The translations under genes were made by a program, and so were the position numbers. This document shows, in pieces, positions 48,558 to 58,586 of a stretch of 64,000 nt of DNA. The notes under the pieces are model-generated. The model worked only from the letters and a program-made list of their open reading frames with translations. It searched no databases and was not told the DNA's origin. Position 1 is the stretch's first letter. The number at the start of each line of letters is the position of its first letter. Origin of the DNA: Symsagittifera roscoffensis (Eukaryota; Xenacoelomorpha; Acoela; Convolutidae). Where the stretch lies: positions 8,314,027-8,378,026 of the forward strand of contig NC_087068.1 of assembly GCF_963678635.1 (NCBI RefSeq). Reading direction: 5' to 3'.

Positions 48558-51500
48558 ATGCCTGAAATCTTAGACTACGTTGAAGATGAGCGGAAGAAAG
48601 AGGAGGTAGATGAGTCCACACCCCTGCATGTTTATTACTGTCTCTGTGGACAGATTGTCCTCATTGTGGACACAGTGCTGTCAAAACTACCGGTAGGTCA
48701 CATTTTAGACTTTTCTACGGTTCCCCCTTTTAATTTCCCCCCGCTTGGGAATTTTTTCACATTGTCCAATTGGGCTCTTTTTCCTTTTCACCCCACCTCA
48801 CAGAAGCACCAATTTTATGGTGTAACGAGGGGTTTTACAAGGTTAACCATGAGGACCAAATATGTTCGTCGGCTCTTTTCCAGTTCCCCCCTTTCAGAAT
48901 ACCGAGTTTTATGTTCGTTTTACGTGTTATTACGGCTAAACGCGTGATGTTACGCTGTAAAGTATGAAGAACAAATCTGTTCAGAATTGTCGATTTGTTC
49001 ACTACGCCAAATTTCATTGCATTATGACAACGTTAAATAGACTTCGAAATTGAATTTGAAGGGGGGGAACTGGACAAGAGCCAAATTGACGTGAGGTGGG
49101 GGCAAGGAAAAGAGCCGAATAGTCAAATGAGCTTTTAAGCATGTGTTTATTCTTGAAGAATCTAAAATTGACACAGATTGATTCAAATATGGAATATATC
49201 ATTAACTTCCAGGTGCGTTTAGCACAACTGGAAGGATGCGAGCCCATATGACCAGGGTCCTTGGTTTGAATCTTGGTGAGGCCAGAAGCGAAGTTTCTAC
49301 TCTGCACGTGTTGGGATGGTTGGGATAGGCATAGCTCGCAATCGGCATATCAGCTATGCGCGTAGGCAGACTGGAAACAGCCTTGAGTCCAAGGGTCAGT
49401 GGTTTGTCCTGCAGAATGGTAAAGGTCGAAACAGTCCCACCACCACCACATTTTCAATTTTAGATATTGTTTTACGAGTTATTATGGTTGAATGCGTGAT
49501 GGAAGGTATGAAGAACAAATGTGTTCACAATTGTTAGTTCGTTCACCATGCAAAATTTCATTACATTATGACAACGTAAAAATCGTTATTCAAAATAAAA
49601 TTCAAATATGGGGGGATAGTGGAAAATAGCCGGCAAGTTTGTACACTAGGCTCTTTTTCCTCCCCCCCCCCCCAACTCACATAAGCATCAATTTTATGGT
49701 GTAACGAGTGGTTTTACAAGGTTAAATATCAAAACCAATTATGTTTGCCATGGCCTTATTAGTACGTAGGCAATTTTCAAAATAATCGAATAATGTGAAC
49801 AAATTTTTCATTTGTAAAACTTTGCAGGTGGGGGCGGGGGGTGGGAAGAGCCGTACACAATACTACGTTTGTTCGNNNNNNNNNNNNNNNNNNNNNNNNN
49901 NNNNNNNNNNNNNNNNNNNNNNNNNNNNNNNNNNNNNNNNNNNNNNNNNNNNNNNNNNNNNNNNNNNNNNNNNNNNNNNNNNNNNNNNNNNNNNNNNNNN
50001 NNNNNNNNNNNNNNNNNNNNNNNNNNNNNNNNNNNNNNNNNNNNNNNNNNNNNNNNNNNNNNNNNNNNNNNNNNNATATGTTGTTACTAAGTTGTGCCGA
50101 TTTGCGATAGGTGCCCATCCATCATTTGATTGTAGGTTTGGCTCTTTTCCAGTTTCCCCTTTGATTTTTTTCTGAAACTCAATTTACAAAAGTCTGTTTA
50201 AATCAATTTACAAAAGTCTTAAGATGGTCTAAATAGCAGCAAAACGTGCCTGCGTCATGAAGTGAACAGATTGTTACAGTATATTTTAATCATACTGTTA
50301 GATAATTACAATTATATTTTGTAAATTTACGAGGTGAATGGGAAACTGGAAAAGAGCCGTGGGTTCAAATGACACGTGCTTTCTAATTTGGCGATCAGCT
50401 CTTAAAAATTGCAATAGGTTAGTTTAAATCAACATTTTCAACCTGGGCTAGGCCTCTTGGCTCTTTTTCCTTCCCCCACCACCTGCAAAAAAAATACAAG
50501 TAAAAATTTTGTTCCCTTTGCTTGATTGTTATGAAAATTGAAATACGGACTACTTAGGTTATGACAAACTTATTTGGTCTTCTTAATTAACCTTGTAAAA
50601 AACAACTCGCTCGTTACACCAAAAAATTCATGTTTCGTCTGAGGTGTGGGGGGGGGGGGGGAAGGGTGGGTGTGGAAAGGAAAAAGAGCCGGCTAGGAAG
50701 GTAATTAATGCTCTGCTGGTTCGCTAAACCTGAAGTCGAACATCACCTCCTTCTGCGATAGCCATATCGAAAAAAAATGTTGGTAGGATGCTACCCACTG
50801 ACCCTTGGACTCAAGGCTGTTTCTAATCTGACTTCGTGCATAGCTTAGCTGGTCTTGTCGAGCTATGACCTAACCCTTTCGAGCTATGCCAAACCCAACC
50901 TTCACAGCGACTCCAGATTAGAAACCTCTCATCTGGCCTCACCAAGATTCGAACCAAGGACCTCGGTCATATGGGCGAGCATCCTACCACTTGTGCTATT
51001 CGCACCTGGAAGCCAGGAGATAGATTCGATACTTGAACCAATCCGTGCAAACTTTAATTTCTTCTGTGAATAACGTGCTGCCTAATATTTTTCCGGCTTA
51101 CCACATCTTTCCTTTTAAAGAGAGCTCGGCTCTTTTTCTTTTCTTTTCGAAAAAACTAATTTTACGTTGTCATAAAGTGGCATGGTGAAATGAATTTTGC
51201 ATGGTGAACAAATAAAAGCTCTTTTCCATCCCCCCACATTTGAAGTTTTCTGTTTTCGTAGTTGTCTTACGGGTTATTATGGCTAAACGTGTGATGTCAC
51301 GAAGTAAGATATGAAAAACAAATGTGTCACAACAATTGGTTGGTTCACCATGCAAAACTTCAATGCATTGTGAGAAAGCAAAAATAGTTTTTTAAAACTG
51401 AAAAAAAAAACATGAAAATAAAATCTTTGAAATGTCGGGGGAGAGCCGTGAAAGTGATTTGCAAGTAGCATTTTGATTAAAGCTGTAAATTTTTGCCTCC

Positions 51501-54500
51501 AGGTCAGACCGAGAGACGAGGCAACAGTGATAGACGCCACGAAACATGCGCACAAGATCCAATGTGAGAATGCAGATGAAGTTTACCTGAGGTGGAAGGA
51601 TGGAGTAGAGCACCAGTTCAGAAAGAGGTGCAAGAAGTGCAAACTGCTGCTATTCTACAGACACAAAGCAGACGACACGCTCACTTTATTTGTAATCAAG
51701 GTATGATTATCTGGATAAGCTACCTCTTTCACTGCCCTCCCTCAACCCACCAGAGTGACTTGACATTTACCATTCATGGGATGGGGTGCAAAACAGGAGA
51801 ACTTAAACAATCATCTCCTGCCATATCGAAAAAAAAATTGCCATACTGGTAGGATGCTACCCACTGACCTTTGGACTCAAGGCTGTTTCTATCCTGCCTA
51901 CGCGCACAATTCAGAGGGTTCCTGTAAACCCAACCGAGTGTGCCTATCCCAACCATCCCAACACGTGCAGATCGAAACTTCTCGTCTGGCCTCACCAAGA
52001 TTCGAACCAAGGACCCTGGTCTTTTGGGCGCGCATCCTACCATCGGTGTAACTCAAGAGATATATTATATAGTTGAACCAATCAGTGAAAATTGGGTCTT
52101 TTCCAATAGCTCTTTTTGGGTCTTTTCCATTATAGTCTCCCAGTAAATTATAGCCCCCAACCTTTCGCATTAATGCCCCCACCCCCGCCCGAACGTTCCA
52201 ATTATATACACACTATCCGTACTGATTTTTCTACTACATATATTTTGAAATTTATTTTAATGGAAACATTTCAATTATGATATTAAGTTGATTTATATGG
52301 ATGACTTCTTTTTCGTGAACTGAATATTGATTGAGTATCAATTCAAGCTGCCTCACCTTGGCCTCACCTAGTTAATTTTATATCATTTGTCAGTTGATTT
52401 GGGGAAAAGTTTGGGGGGGGGGGTTAAAAATTTTTTTGAAACAAGACTGGGAGGCTATAATGGGAAAGACTCCTCTTTTTCATTGAGCGTTGGATGAACA
52501 TCTTGTAAACTACCGTTTTCTCCACCAGATGTAAACATACTGAAACTTGTTAACCATATGTTGAGCAGGAAAAATTTTTGGCTCTTTTCCAGTTCCCCCC
52601 TTCCAAATTGAATTTTGAAAAGTCTATTAAACGTTGTCATAATGCAATGAAAATTGGCGTGGTGAACAAATCGACAATTTTGATCAGATTTGTTATTGAT
52701 ACTTCACAGCGTAACATCACGCATTTAGCCGTAATAACACGTAAATCAAACATAAAACTGGGTATTTTGAAGGGGGAACTGGAAAAGAGCCAAAATTTTA
52801 AAGGGCTAACCATGAGGACCAATTATATTTGTCTTAGTATAATTAGTCTACATGCAGATCTTATTACAATCGGAAACTATTTTCCACTCACCCATTTTTC
52901 ACAATATCAATTTTTATGTTTGTTTTGCGCGTTATTAAAGCTAAATGCGTGATGTTACGATTTCAGGTGAGAAGAACAAATCTAGGCTTTTTTCTTCTCC
53001 CTCACTTGGCTTGAGCGTCAACTAATGGTTTACTGGGTTAAGTATGGAGACCAACTACGATTGTCATGGGCCATGACAATCGTAGTTGGTCTCCATACTC
53101 ATGGCCAAATTAGTCCGCGTGGGAGTTTTTGTATCAATCGGACAATGCGGACAAACATTTTGCTTGTTCACCATGCTTAATTTCATTGCGTGACATGCTT
53201 AAATAAGCTTTTCAAAATTGAGTTTGAAAGAAAATGTGACTGGAAAAGATCCCTATCAAACGATATCAACAGATAATATGCCGCCCTTTTCCAGTCTCCC
53301 ACTGATTTTTTTTCCGAAAATTTGCTTTACAAAGGTCTATTTAAAATTGTTTTTGATGTTCTAAACTGTTTAAAAAAACGTCAGCATGAACAAGTGAACC
53401 TATATTTTGTAATTTTACGTGGAGGTTGGGAAAATGGAAAAGAGCCCAATTTACTTTTAAAAATCCGCAGGTGGGGGAAAAGTAAAAAGAGTCGTGAGAG
53501 GAACTGTAAAGAAGCCAAAAATTTAATATTACTTCTTAGTCGGGTTGTCTGACTGAGATTTAGCGTAGAAGTAATCTCTCAAGCTGTTCAGCCCCCCCAA
53601 CCTACAACACACATCCATGGGCTTTTTTTCACTACCCCACCTTTCAATTTCAGTTTTGGAAAACTACTTGAACGTTGTTATAATGCAATGAAACTCGGAA
53701 GGGTGATCAAACTAACAGTTAAGAACCAATTTGTTGTTCATACCGTACATCATAGCATTACATCTTTGGCCATCATAACAAATAACACATAAAGCAACCA
53801 TGTAAATTTGAAAAGTAAGGATAGTGGAAAAGCTTGGTCTTCATGTTTCACTTTTTGAAACCTCGATCCAAAATAAAATTGATGCTCATGCAGGGGACAC
53901 AATCACTTCAAAACAAGCATATCTGATCCCCTTGTTGGTATTTATGTTTCGCGGTGGGGACATAGGGGGAGCTCATTTCCACTTCCGCGCCGCGATTTTC
54001 AATAACATCATAACATAACCATTTACATCGTGACATAACGCACGCATTTATCAATAATAAAACAAAGACTATCGGAACTTAAAAGTTTTTAAAATGCTGT
54101 TATTTTTACACATGCGAGCATAGTGCTATATTACGAATTTATATTAGGAGTCGATGAAAGTAGTTCGGGCTCTTTTTCCTTCCCCCCCCCCAACAGCGAA
54201 ATTTTAATAGTAAAATTTTGTTCTCATCGGATTGTTAGAAAAATTGGTATGCGGACTAATTAGGCTATGACAAACATATTTGGTCTGCATACTTAACCTT
54301 GTAAAACCCCTCGTTACAACATAAAATTGATGTATATGTGAGGTGGGGGGAAAGGAAAAGGAGCCGTAGTTCAGACTCTTATATAGGTCGCAATATTTAT
54401 TTTGTGCTTTTCGCGGTTTGACTTTGGATTTCTGATGTAAGTTCAGTTCATTTCCTTTCTTAAACATGATCGACCTCTAGTTTTGAAAGTAGGATTTAGT

Positions 54501-57500
54501 TTGCAGACTTCTCATCGACTTCCAGAAATTTAAAGAGATTTAAGGGCATCCATTTTTTCTTTGAAATTCGAAAATTAAAAAAATCAGTAATTTTTTTTCG
54601 GTTTATTGTTCCGACTTTCGATACGAAAGTAACGGAATATTTGTGCTCGGGGTGGGTTTTTTTCAGACAAATTTAACTAGCCATTTTTGACGGAATTTTT
54701 TTATATCATTCAAAAGGTATTTTTGTCCTGACCTTAAATTTGAAAAGATATTTCACCTGTGATCATTTTTCGTAAAGTTATGGGGGTTTAAAGATTGCCA
54801 TTTTGGCCAATTTGGGCCAGTTACAGTTAAAGCGCGATATATTTCGCGCCATAAACGCGTAAGCGGAGATTTAATCCGTCTTAGAAATCGTTCCAAATTG
54901 GTTTAAAGAAGCTTATTTGCCATAATTGATTTGTTATAAGGAGGGAAATCTATTCTTTTGTAGTTTATATGGCGTGTGGGGAGATGATTTTCATTTAAAA
55001 AAAGTTTCAAATTTTAGAAAAAATTTTTTCGTTTTCTTCTTAAATTTAATTTGTTAATGATATGATGTTATTACTGCTCCATAAATCTGAAAAGGCAGTC
55101 GGAACATTCAGGGCTTCGCCCTGACACGACCAGTCTTGTTTGCTTTCATTGACTCTTGTCTAACTATCTGCTGGCTATTTTTAAATGTTACGGCTCTTAT
55201 TTTTCCCTTATCTCGCTCAAATATCAAAATTATAGTGTAACGAATGGTTTTACAATTAAAGTATGCTGACAAAATCTGTATGCCATGGCTCTAATTAGTT
55301 CGCATATTCATTAGATTCGGAAATTGTAAAGAAATATTTAACTTTCGCGGGAGAGGGGGAGGTTAACAAAAGTTTGCAGGTGGGGTAAAAGGATAAATAA
55401 GGAAAAATAGTCAGTATTACTTTTTCCAAACCAATTTGCATAATTAGTGCTCAGTTTTGGTGGGAATTTTAAAATTTCCTTAGTCTATCGTATCCAAAGA
55501 TGTCCATTTCAAAGGAAAGGAATTTAAATTAATTCAAGTTTTCTTTTAAACTTTGAGTGAGCTCAAAATTGAACATTTAACTAAATTAATGTTTAAAAGA
55601 AAACTTGAATTAATTTAAATTCTTTTCCGTTGAAATGGACATCTTTGGATACGATAGACTAAGGCAATTTTAAGGCAATTTTAAAACAGTTAAAGCGCGA
55701 TATATTTCGCGCCATAAACGCGTAAGCGGAGATTTAATCCGTCTTAGAAATCGTTCCAAATTGGTTTAAAGAAGCTTATTTGCCATAATTGATTTGTTAT
55801 AAGGAGGGAAATCTATTCTTTTGTAGTTTATATGGCGTGTGGGGAGATGATTTTCATTTAAAAAAAGTTTCAAATTTTAGAAAAAATTTTTTCGTTTTCT
55901 TCTTAAATTTAATTTGTTAATGATATGATGTTATTACTGCTCCATAAATCTGAAAAGGCAGTCGGAACATTCAGGGCTTCGCCCTGACACGACCAGTCTT
56001 GTTTGCTTTCATTGACTCTTGTCTAACTATCTGCTGGCTATTTTTAAATGTTACGGCTCTTATTTTTCCCTTATCTCGCTCAAATATCAAAATTATAGTG
56101 TAACGAATGGTTTTACAATTAAAGTATGCTGACAAAATCTGTATGCCATGGCTCTAATTAGTTCGCATATTCATTAGATTCGGAAATTGTAAAGAAATAT
56201 TTAACTTTCGCGGGAGAGGGGGAGGTTAACAAAAGTTTGCAGGTGGGGTAAAAGGATAAATAAGGAAAAATAGTCAGTATTACTTTTTCCAAACCAATTT
56301 GCATAATTAGTGCTCAGTTTTGGTGGGAATTTTAAAATTTCCTTAGTCTATCGTATCCAAAGATGTCCATTTCAAAGGAAAGGAATTTAAATTAATTCAA
56401 GTTTTCTTTTAAACTTTGAGTGAGCTCAAAATTGAACATTTAACTAAATTAATGTTTAAAAGAAAACTTGAATTAATTTAAATTCTTTTCCGTTGAAATG
56501 GACATCTTTGGATACGATAGACTAAGGCAATTTTAAAACTCCCACCAAAACTGAGCACTGAATATGCAAATTGGTTTGGAAAAAGTAATACTGACTATTT
56601 TTCTTTATTTATCCTTTTACCTGCAAATCGATTTAATTTATTTCCGCGTGGACATCACTGGTTCTATAGTTTGCCCAAACGTCATTGATAAATAACTTGT
56701 TTAAATTATATTGGATAGTTTATCTAGTTCCTATCATGTTGTGAACTTGTTTGGAGAAAAAATTCGTTCTTTATTTCTAGGGCTCAGTGCAATTAGAAAC
56801 AGATCCGACCGCAACTGGTGAAGCATCAACATCAGCACAATCTTCATCCTCTGCATCATCATCATCAGCTGGTGTTGGTGGTATTACCAAGAGATCGGTG
56901 TACGACCAGATAGACAAAGACGAGGCAGCTAGAAAGAGGAGTAGCAAGGTGTTGGTGAAGAAACACGTGCATGACAAGGGCAAAACTGGATCAGTGACTG
57001 TGTCCACAATTGAAGACGAGGAGGATGAAATTGAACAGAGGGAGATTGCTGACTCGTGAGTGGAGTAGTTCACACTTTAAATAGCAGTTGTCGGTTATTA
57101 TGCTGCCTGGTCGCATCTGCAAGGCACGCCAAAACTTCCTTCCTTAAGCCTTAAAATAATTTATTGGCTTAAAACTAAAAGTTTTCGGTTTAAAAACATT
57201 ATCGGTCTTCATGCATTCATACATAACCGAAAAATATAACTTTCTCTTTGAATTTTTCGTGTGTACCCAGGCGGCAGGGGGCAATTAAGTGCGACAAAAA
57301 GGACATGTGTTTGACCTGTCTCCGTATTCACGAGCTTTAATTAAAATAGAGTTCAGCCCGAAGTATAAAAGTCACTACTTTGTGCCTATAAGTTTCTCAA
57401 ATTGGAGAAGGTGAAAGATATCAGGAAAGAGCCAAAATTCATGAATTTGGTGCTGTGTCATAATTTACGGTTTGTTTAGCCGGAGATGTTTTTTTACGCA

Positions 57501-58037
57501 ATGTCCGTGTAGTGGGACATCTACGTTCACCTCGAACAGGCGCGGATCTAGGAATTTCTCGAGGGGGGGGGGGGGGTAGAATTTTCAAAAAAAACTAAAA
57601 TTTTTCTCGACCTTTTTTTTAGGTTGACCAAATTGATTTTCTGAGCTCTCCCAAATCACTATATTGACCAAATATCCCCCCCCCCCCCCCTAAGTCCGCT
57701 ACTGGCCTGGAATATTAAAAATCGGCATGAAATGCTTGGTAGATTTTCTGAATTGAAGATTATTTTCTATCTCTGACAATTTTTGCATTTAAAAGCCGTC
57801 GTATAGTGCAAAATAAAATACAGCCTGATAATCTGGTAGTGTGACATAACGACATAAGGTAAAGTGTCTGATTATGTAAAACATGGAGTTCGTTCTAGGT
57901 ACGCGGCGAATGCCAAAGTGGTGTATCGAATGATGGAGGCGAAGGGACTGTTGAAGAGGAAGATGGCTCAGCAGGCGGCCATTGAGGACCAGCACAAGAA
58001 GTACAAGGGAACCCTCATCGACAATCTATTCAAGTGA
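48558..58037 (+). CDS. STEEP1: STEEP1 (CXorf56) homologue, STING ER exit protein, spliced
   Basis: Model of 4 coding exons: 48558-48692, 51503-51700, 56781-57055, 57899-58037. The total is 747 nt (248 aa; the human protein is 222 aa). Diagnostic motifs in order are [20 protein letters not shown], then [20 protein letters not shown] with the RPRD join falling exactly at the exon boundary. These are followed by [60 protein letters not shown] and the C-terminus [10 protein letters not shown]. Cys pairs CLC and CKKC are kept. A Ser/Ala/Thr-rich insert at about residues 117-141 explains the extra length. The C-terminal half is charged and likely coiled coil. In mammals STEEP promotes exit of STING from the ER; the ancestral role may be wider. 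A splice acceptor (CTTCTTCAG) lies 7 bases before the ATG, so the leader comes from an upstream or trans-spliced exon. Introns are loaded with transposons. Confidence 0.95.
48871..49082 (+). mobile_element. MITE family A (GGCTCTTTTCCAGTTCCCCC ends), 212 bp
   Basis: Inverted ends are GGCTCTTTTCCAGTTCCCCC and GGGGGGAACTGGACAAGAGC followed by C. The interior includes GTGTTATTACGGCTAAACGC, GTGATGTTACGCTGTAAAGT and TTTCATTGCATTATGACAAC. The copy at 52580-52791 is exactly the same length in the opposite orientation. Confidence 0.85.
49211..49425 (+). mobile_element. tRNA-derived SINE, copy 2
   Basis: Begins GGTGCGTTTAGCACAACTGG (A box), with B box GGTTTGAATCTTGGTGAGGC and body block CAGCCTTGAGTCCAAGGGTC. 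It is diverged from copies 1 and 3 but closer to copy 4 (shared GTGTTGGGATGGTTGGGATA). Confidence 0.85.
49876..50075. other. Assembly gap of 200 N
   Basis: Exactly 200 unresolved bases in STEEP1 intron 1, between MITE-derived sequences. The round number suggests a placeholder, so distances across it should not be trusted. Confidence 1.
50140..50358. mobile_element. MITE family A-like copy
   Basis: GGCTCTTTTCCAGTTTCCCC at the left and GGGAAACTGGAAAAGAGCC at the right are inverted ends. The flanks GTAGGTTT and GTGGGTTC may be a decayed 8-bp target duplication. The interior differs from the 48871 copy and resembles 53283-53446. Confidence 0.75.
50459..50690. mobile_element. MITE family B, copy
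   Basis: Ends are GGCTCTTTTTCCTTCCCCCA and GGAAAGGAAAAAGAGCC. It has a long G run near the right end. It lies in the duplicated segment and is the partner of 47224-47376. Confidence 0.8.
50770..51008 (-). mobile_element. tRNA-derived SINE, copy 3
   Basis: Almost identical to copy 1 (47783-48020), including the GGTTCGAATCTTGGTGAGGC B-box region on the minus strand and the CCAACATTTTTTTTCGATAT tail. Confidence 0.85.
51822..52055 (-). mobile_element. tRNA-derived SINE, copy 4
   Basis: The minus strand carries GGTTCGAATCTTGGTGAGGC and CAGCCTTGAGTCCAAAGGTC and ends with GTAGCATCCTACCAGTATGG and a T run with CGATATGG. It represents a subfamily with copy 2. Confidence 0.85.
52580..52791 (-). mobile_element. 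MITE family A, 212 bp, opposite orientation
   Basis: The ends GGCTCTTTTCCAGTTCCCCC and GGGGGAACTGGAAAAGAGCC are perfect inverted repeats of 20 bp. The flanks TTTTT before and AAAATTTT after are compatible with a 7-8 bp AT-rich target duplication (AAATTTT). The interior is the reverse complement of the 48871 copy. Confidence 0.88.
53041..53099. repeat. Perfect palindrome, 29-bp arms, 1-base centre
   Basis: The left arm starts AGTATGGAGACCAACTACGA and ends TTGTCATGG. A single G at 53070 follows, then the exact reverse complement to 53099. The left arm is the normal sequence of the local repeat family (compare 47055: AGCATGGAGACAAATATATT). The right arm is an added inverted copy. Confidence 0.95.
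53283..53446. mobile_element. MITE family A-like copy
   Basis: CGCCCTTTTCCAGTCTCCCA at the left and GGGAAAATGGAAAAGAGCC at the right are inverted ends with changes. The interior TTTACAAAGGTCTATTTAAA matches the 50140-50358 copy. Confidence 0.65.
54170..54372. mobile_element. MITE family B with 7-bp target duplication
   Basis: Element 54177-54365 has ends GGGCTCTTTTTCCTTCCCCC and GGGGGGAAAGGAAAAGGAGC then C. Identical flanks GTAGTTC at 54170-54176 and 54366-54372 are the target duplication (8 bp if one mismatch is allowed). The interior TTGTAAAACCCCTCGTTACA matches other copies. Confidence 0.85.
54607..55140 (+). mobile_element. Foldback/MITE-like element, ~530 bp, copy 2
   Basis: Begins GTTCCGACTTTCGATACGAA and ends with AGTCGGAACATTCAGGGCTT, then CGCCCTGACACGACCAGTCTTG. 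It aligns end to end with 42768-43297, including AACGCGTAAGCGGAGATTTA. Confidence 0.8.
54826..56540. repeat. Tandem duplication, ~863 bp unit
   Basis: AGCGCGATATATTTCGCGCC at 54831 recurs at 55694. The sequence that follows is almost identical for the whole unit, including the foldback element's right half, a MITE-like stretch and the start of a long inverted repeat. The junction lies at GGCAATTTTAAGGCAATTTT (about 55663-55685). Confidence 0.92.
56235..56628. repeat. Long inverted repeat (foldback element), ~175 bp arms
   Basis: Left arm 56235-56412 begins TTTGCAGGTGGGGTAAAAGG. Right arm 56455-56628 is its reverse complement and ends CCTTTTACCTGCAAA, with a spacer of about 40 bp. In the upstream duplication unit the same left arm (55372-55550) is followed by a right arm cut short at about 55675. 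Confidence 0.9.
57056..57898 (+). other. STEEP1 intron 3 with MITE
   Basis: Donor TC/GTGAGT and acceptor TTCTAG/G. It contains a MITE-like element (57537-57719). No other feature is recognised. Confidence 0.7.
57537..57719. mobile_element. MITE-like element with G/C-tract ends
   Basis: CAGGCGCGGATCTAGG and a G run (57563-57576) at the left mirror a C run (57676-57690) and CTAAGTCCGCTACTGGCCTG at the right. Ends of the form CAGTGGCGGATCTAGG with G tracts are common in invertebrate MITEs. Confidence 0.6.
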
Positions 58038-58172
58038 GAGAGAGAGAGAAGAGGGCAGATGCCATGTCTGCCGGGCATCAAGATACTCCCGGTGGAGCCA
58101 AGACACAATTCCATAATTCCAGGCACTTTTAGAAGTGTATACCATCGTACTTCTCTCTCTCTCTCTCTATCC
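58035..58172 (+). repeat. Inverted GA/TC microsatellites in the STEEP1 3' UTR
   Basis: A GAGAGAGAGAGAGAAGAG run overlaps the stop codon (58035-58051). CTTCTCTCTCTCTCTCTCTA lies about 100 bases downstream (58150-58169). In an mRNA these can pair into a stem of some 15 bp. Confidence 0.8.
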
Positions 58173-58586
58173 ACGCTAAGATCCGTACGCGGGCTTCAAC
58201 ATGGGATATCAAAGAACTTTGAATGCGTGAAAAGGCTGATTTTGCAAGACAATAGAATATGGTGTTTAAAATTTCTTCTGTGATTTAGTCGTAAGCATCT
58301 AGATTTGTTAGCTAGAATTTAATTTTGTGAAACATTATACACCTTTTAATTAATTTAAGTTTTAATTTATTAAAGTTGTTTTCAAATCTTTTTCTCAAAT
58401 TGACATTGTACATTCTTTCAGATAGATGCTAGCTTTACATTTTATCATATGCAAAACATTTGTACGCAATACAAGTAAACCTTGATCTGCAATCTGATTA
58501 CAGCAGTGCAATTATGAATATCGAAGAGCTTACGACGAATGAGCCTTGAATGATATCGCGAATTCTAACTTTATTCTGTCGTCAAC
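58038..58586 (+). other. STEEP1-SIDT intergenic region
   Basis: Only 549 bases separate the STEEP1 stop from the SIDT start codon. The region holds inverted GA/TC runs and an ATTAAA poly(A)-signal candidate (58369-58374). A strong splice-acceptor-like CATTCTTTCAG ends at 58421, with no matching donor visible nearby. Confidence 0.6.

Larger units (their letters stand above)
47127..51045. repeat. Duplicated ~0.7-0.9 kb segment (47127-48060 and 50360-51045)
   Basis: The two segments share, in the same order, the phrase around ATGACACGTGCTTTCTAATT, a GGCTCTTTTTCC MITE, TAATTAATGCTCTGCTGGTT and a minus-strand SINE. The SINE parts are nearly identical. The left segment also carries an extra MITE (47555-47755). 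The right one lies inside STEEP1 intron 1 and the left one upstream of exon 1. Confidence 0.75.
48693..51502 (+). other. STEEP1 intron 1
   Basis: It is filled with family A and B MITEs, SINE copies at 49211-49425 and 50770-51008, the right half of a duplicated segment, and a 200-base assembly gap. No additional exon is recognised. Confidence 0.75.
51701..56780 (+). other. STEEP1 intron 2
   Basis: A 5-kb intron made largely of repeats: SINE copy 4, MITE copies, a 59-base palindrome, a full foldback element and a tandem duplication with long inverted repeats. No hidden exon is recognised. Short frames here come from repeats. Confidence 0.75.

Noticed and set aside
47419..54467. Numerous 60-136 codon frames within STEEP1 introns
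   Set aside because: They fall in SINEs and MITEs and recur wherever those repeats do.
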